From NCBI GenBank assembly GCA_037577475.1, contig CM075204.1, forward strand, positions 9,064,855-9,128,854: 64,000 nucleotides of DNA. The letters are read 5' to 3'. Positions 62,428 to 64,000 of the stretch are shown here, one piece after another. This DNA comes from Chaunax sp. Z400. Its lineage: Eukaryota > Chordata > Actinopteri > Lophiiformes > Chaunacidae. The first letter of the stretch is position 1. The number at the start of each line of letters is the position of its first letter. The position numbers were made by a program, and so were the translations under genes. A model generated the notes under the pieces. It did no database searches, was not told the origin of the DNA, and saw only the letters and a program-made list of their open reading frames with translations.

Positions 62428-64000
62428 GATGATTCTGCTGAGACTGGTGAAATGATGAAGTTGGTGAATTTGCAAAGACTGATGATTGGGAGGTGAAGGG
62501 TGCATATAAGGGCTAAAGATACAGATAGAATCATATTTAAAAAGACAGCTGCAAGATGATAGGCTAACAATGCAAGGTGTGTCACTGTGCTATTGGATAG
62601 ATGTGACCAGCTGATGAGAAAATAGGCAGATCCAGGGGTGGGGCCAGAGGGGCAATGGCCCCAGCTGAAATCTGATTGGCCCCTGAAGTGCCCTTGTCCT
62701 GTCACATGTCTTTTTTTTTTAGTGGAGCCTCAAACACATCTTGTAACTATAGTGATGTTACGTTTATGACATGTTGGAGGGAGTTCTGCACCCTAGTTTA
62801 AAACTCAATAAATATGAAAGTTAGGACTTTTTTGGCCTACATATTTGAACATGGCACAATTTGCAAAATATATCTAATTGTGTGTGTGTGTGTCTTTTCC
62901 CAAAGCTATAGGGCCAGTGGCAAACAAGGAATGAAATGTGTACAGATCTTACTGAATAATGAAATGTTCATGGATGTTGGATATATACTTACTTACTAAG
63001 ATAATTAGTAGATTTAAAATAAAGTAATAAATTACAGCAATGTGCTTTGTGTTTTGTACAAGGTAAAGCACAAAAGCTGGTGAGTTTCCTTTAGACACAA
63101 ACATCCTGGGTTTGAAACTGAATGAAAACTGACTGCTGTTAATAACCTCTTTATTGTCTCTCTGTCAATTAATCTAATAATAAAAATATGAAGATAATTT
63201 TTAATAAGCCAACTTGTACCACATGTAGCATGAAAACTCGTTCCAGCTTCTCTCTGATACTGAACATATTTTTCTTCTCTTATCAAACTGGGACTAAAGA
63301 AAAATAGCATTTAATATTCCGATACATGTACAATCAAAAAGCCTGTGATTCGGCTCTGGCTTATCACACAACACCTGACAGCCGACAGCTGAGCCGAGGG
63401 ACAGCAAAAAAAAAAAAGACTCAAATCAGGTTGCCACGTTCTCTTATCCCTTTTTTTTTTTAGTCCTGAGGAACGACACAAGCACCTGCCACAAATGTAG
63501 TAATACTGATTGTCTTTGAGATGACAGAAACACAATAAGCACCGCAGCTAATCAAATCCGACATCTCAACGCATTAGAAGCTGCATTAGCATGAAATTAT
63601 GACCCGCAAAACTGAAATGAATTAGTTTCCTGCTGACTCCCACACACCTGACTGGCTGTAAGGGAGAAAGACATTTTTTTCCCTACATCATTTATTTATT
63701 TTCTCCCATGTTGCTCTGCAGTTATTGAGCTGACAAACTCATCCACAGCAGCGAGGCTCAGTGACGGAGTCTCGCACAAGGACACCAGGCTGTCACAGGG
63801 AACAAACACATATCCTTCCAGTTACGGGACGGACTCTGCAGCCACAATGTGACTTTGACAGACTTCATAAAAGAGCTGACCAAAATGTCACTTGGTGATT
63901 CCGCCGTCTTTAGACCTTGATGCAATTTTGACAGTTTGATTTAATTTCCTGAATGTCCTTCATGAAACTCTTTGAGTTTATGAAGCTGGAGAGTTTAGTG

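Larger units (their letters stand above)
41155..64000. other. Non-coding region (possible long first intron), no exon recognised
   Basis: Both strands were read for family motifs. Only transposon-derived coding was found. The segment holds LINE and SINE remnants and microsatellites listed separately. It also holds unique-looking stretches at about 48.0-48.2, 56.4-56.9, 58.4-58.8, 59.1-59.35 and 59.46-59.73 kb that lack repeat character. Confidence 0.5.

Overview
The window looks like teleost (ray-finned fish) nuclear DNA. Introns are compact, there are long (GT)n/(CA)n arrays, and there are remnants of fish-type LINE, SINE and Tc1/mariner elements. Two protein-coding genes can be rebuilt exon by exon with consistent splice phases. 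No bacterial-type genes, CRISPR arrays, rRNA genes or free-standing tRNA genes are visible.

(1) Minus strand, 7287 down to 486: the first ten coding exons of a PARP12-like mono-ADP-ribosyltransferase. It has five CCCH zinc fingers, an unusually long repeat-rich linker exon, two WWE domains and the start of the PARP catalytic domain. The remaining catalytic exon(s) lie beyond base 1. A perfect interferon-stimulated response element (ISRE) core sits about 105 bp upstream of the start codon.

(2) Plus strand, 12820 to 39637: a complete etv6 (TEL) gene of eight coding exons encoding 481 residues, with a SAM-pointed (PNT) oligomerisation domain, a linker carrying a polyglutamine tract, and an ETS DNA-binding domain. 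Exon sizes 2, 3, 4, 6 and 7 match my recollection of human ETV6 exactly. The gene is about 27 kb long. Its introns hold microsatellites, a dead Tc1 transposase and several copies of common fish repeat families. The two genes are divergently oriented, with about 5.5 kb between start codons; a dead L2-type LINE lies between them.

(3) 40.6-41.2 kb: a GC-rich TATA-containing promoter and probable 5' non-coding exon ending in a strong splice donor. I read this as the start of a third, unidentified plus-strand gene about 0.6 kb after the etv6 polyadenylation signal.

(4) 41.2-64 kb: no recognisable coding exon. This is consistent with a long first intron or gene desert. It holds a tRNA-derived SINE, a LINE reverse-transcriptase fragment, microsatellites, and several stretches that could be conserved regulatory elements, which cannot be tested from one genome.

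I found no clearly new biological system. The most unusual observations are in the PARP12-like exon 3 (RGN tandem array, four degenerate acidic repeats, a shortened CCCH finger), an upstream ORF with a leucine run before etv6, a (CA)n array beside the etv6 exon 2 splice donor, and an inverted repeat bracketing the TATA-like box of the putative downstream promoter.
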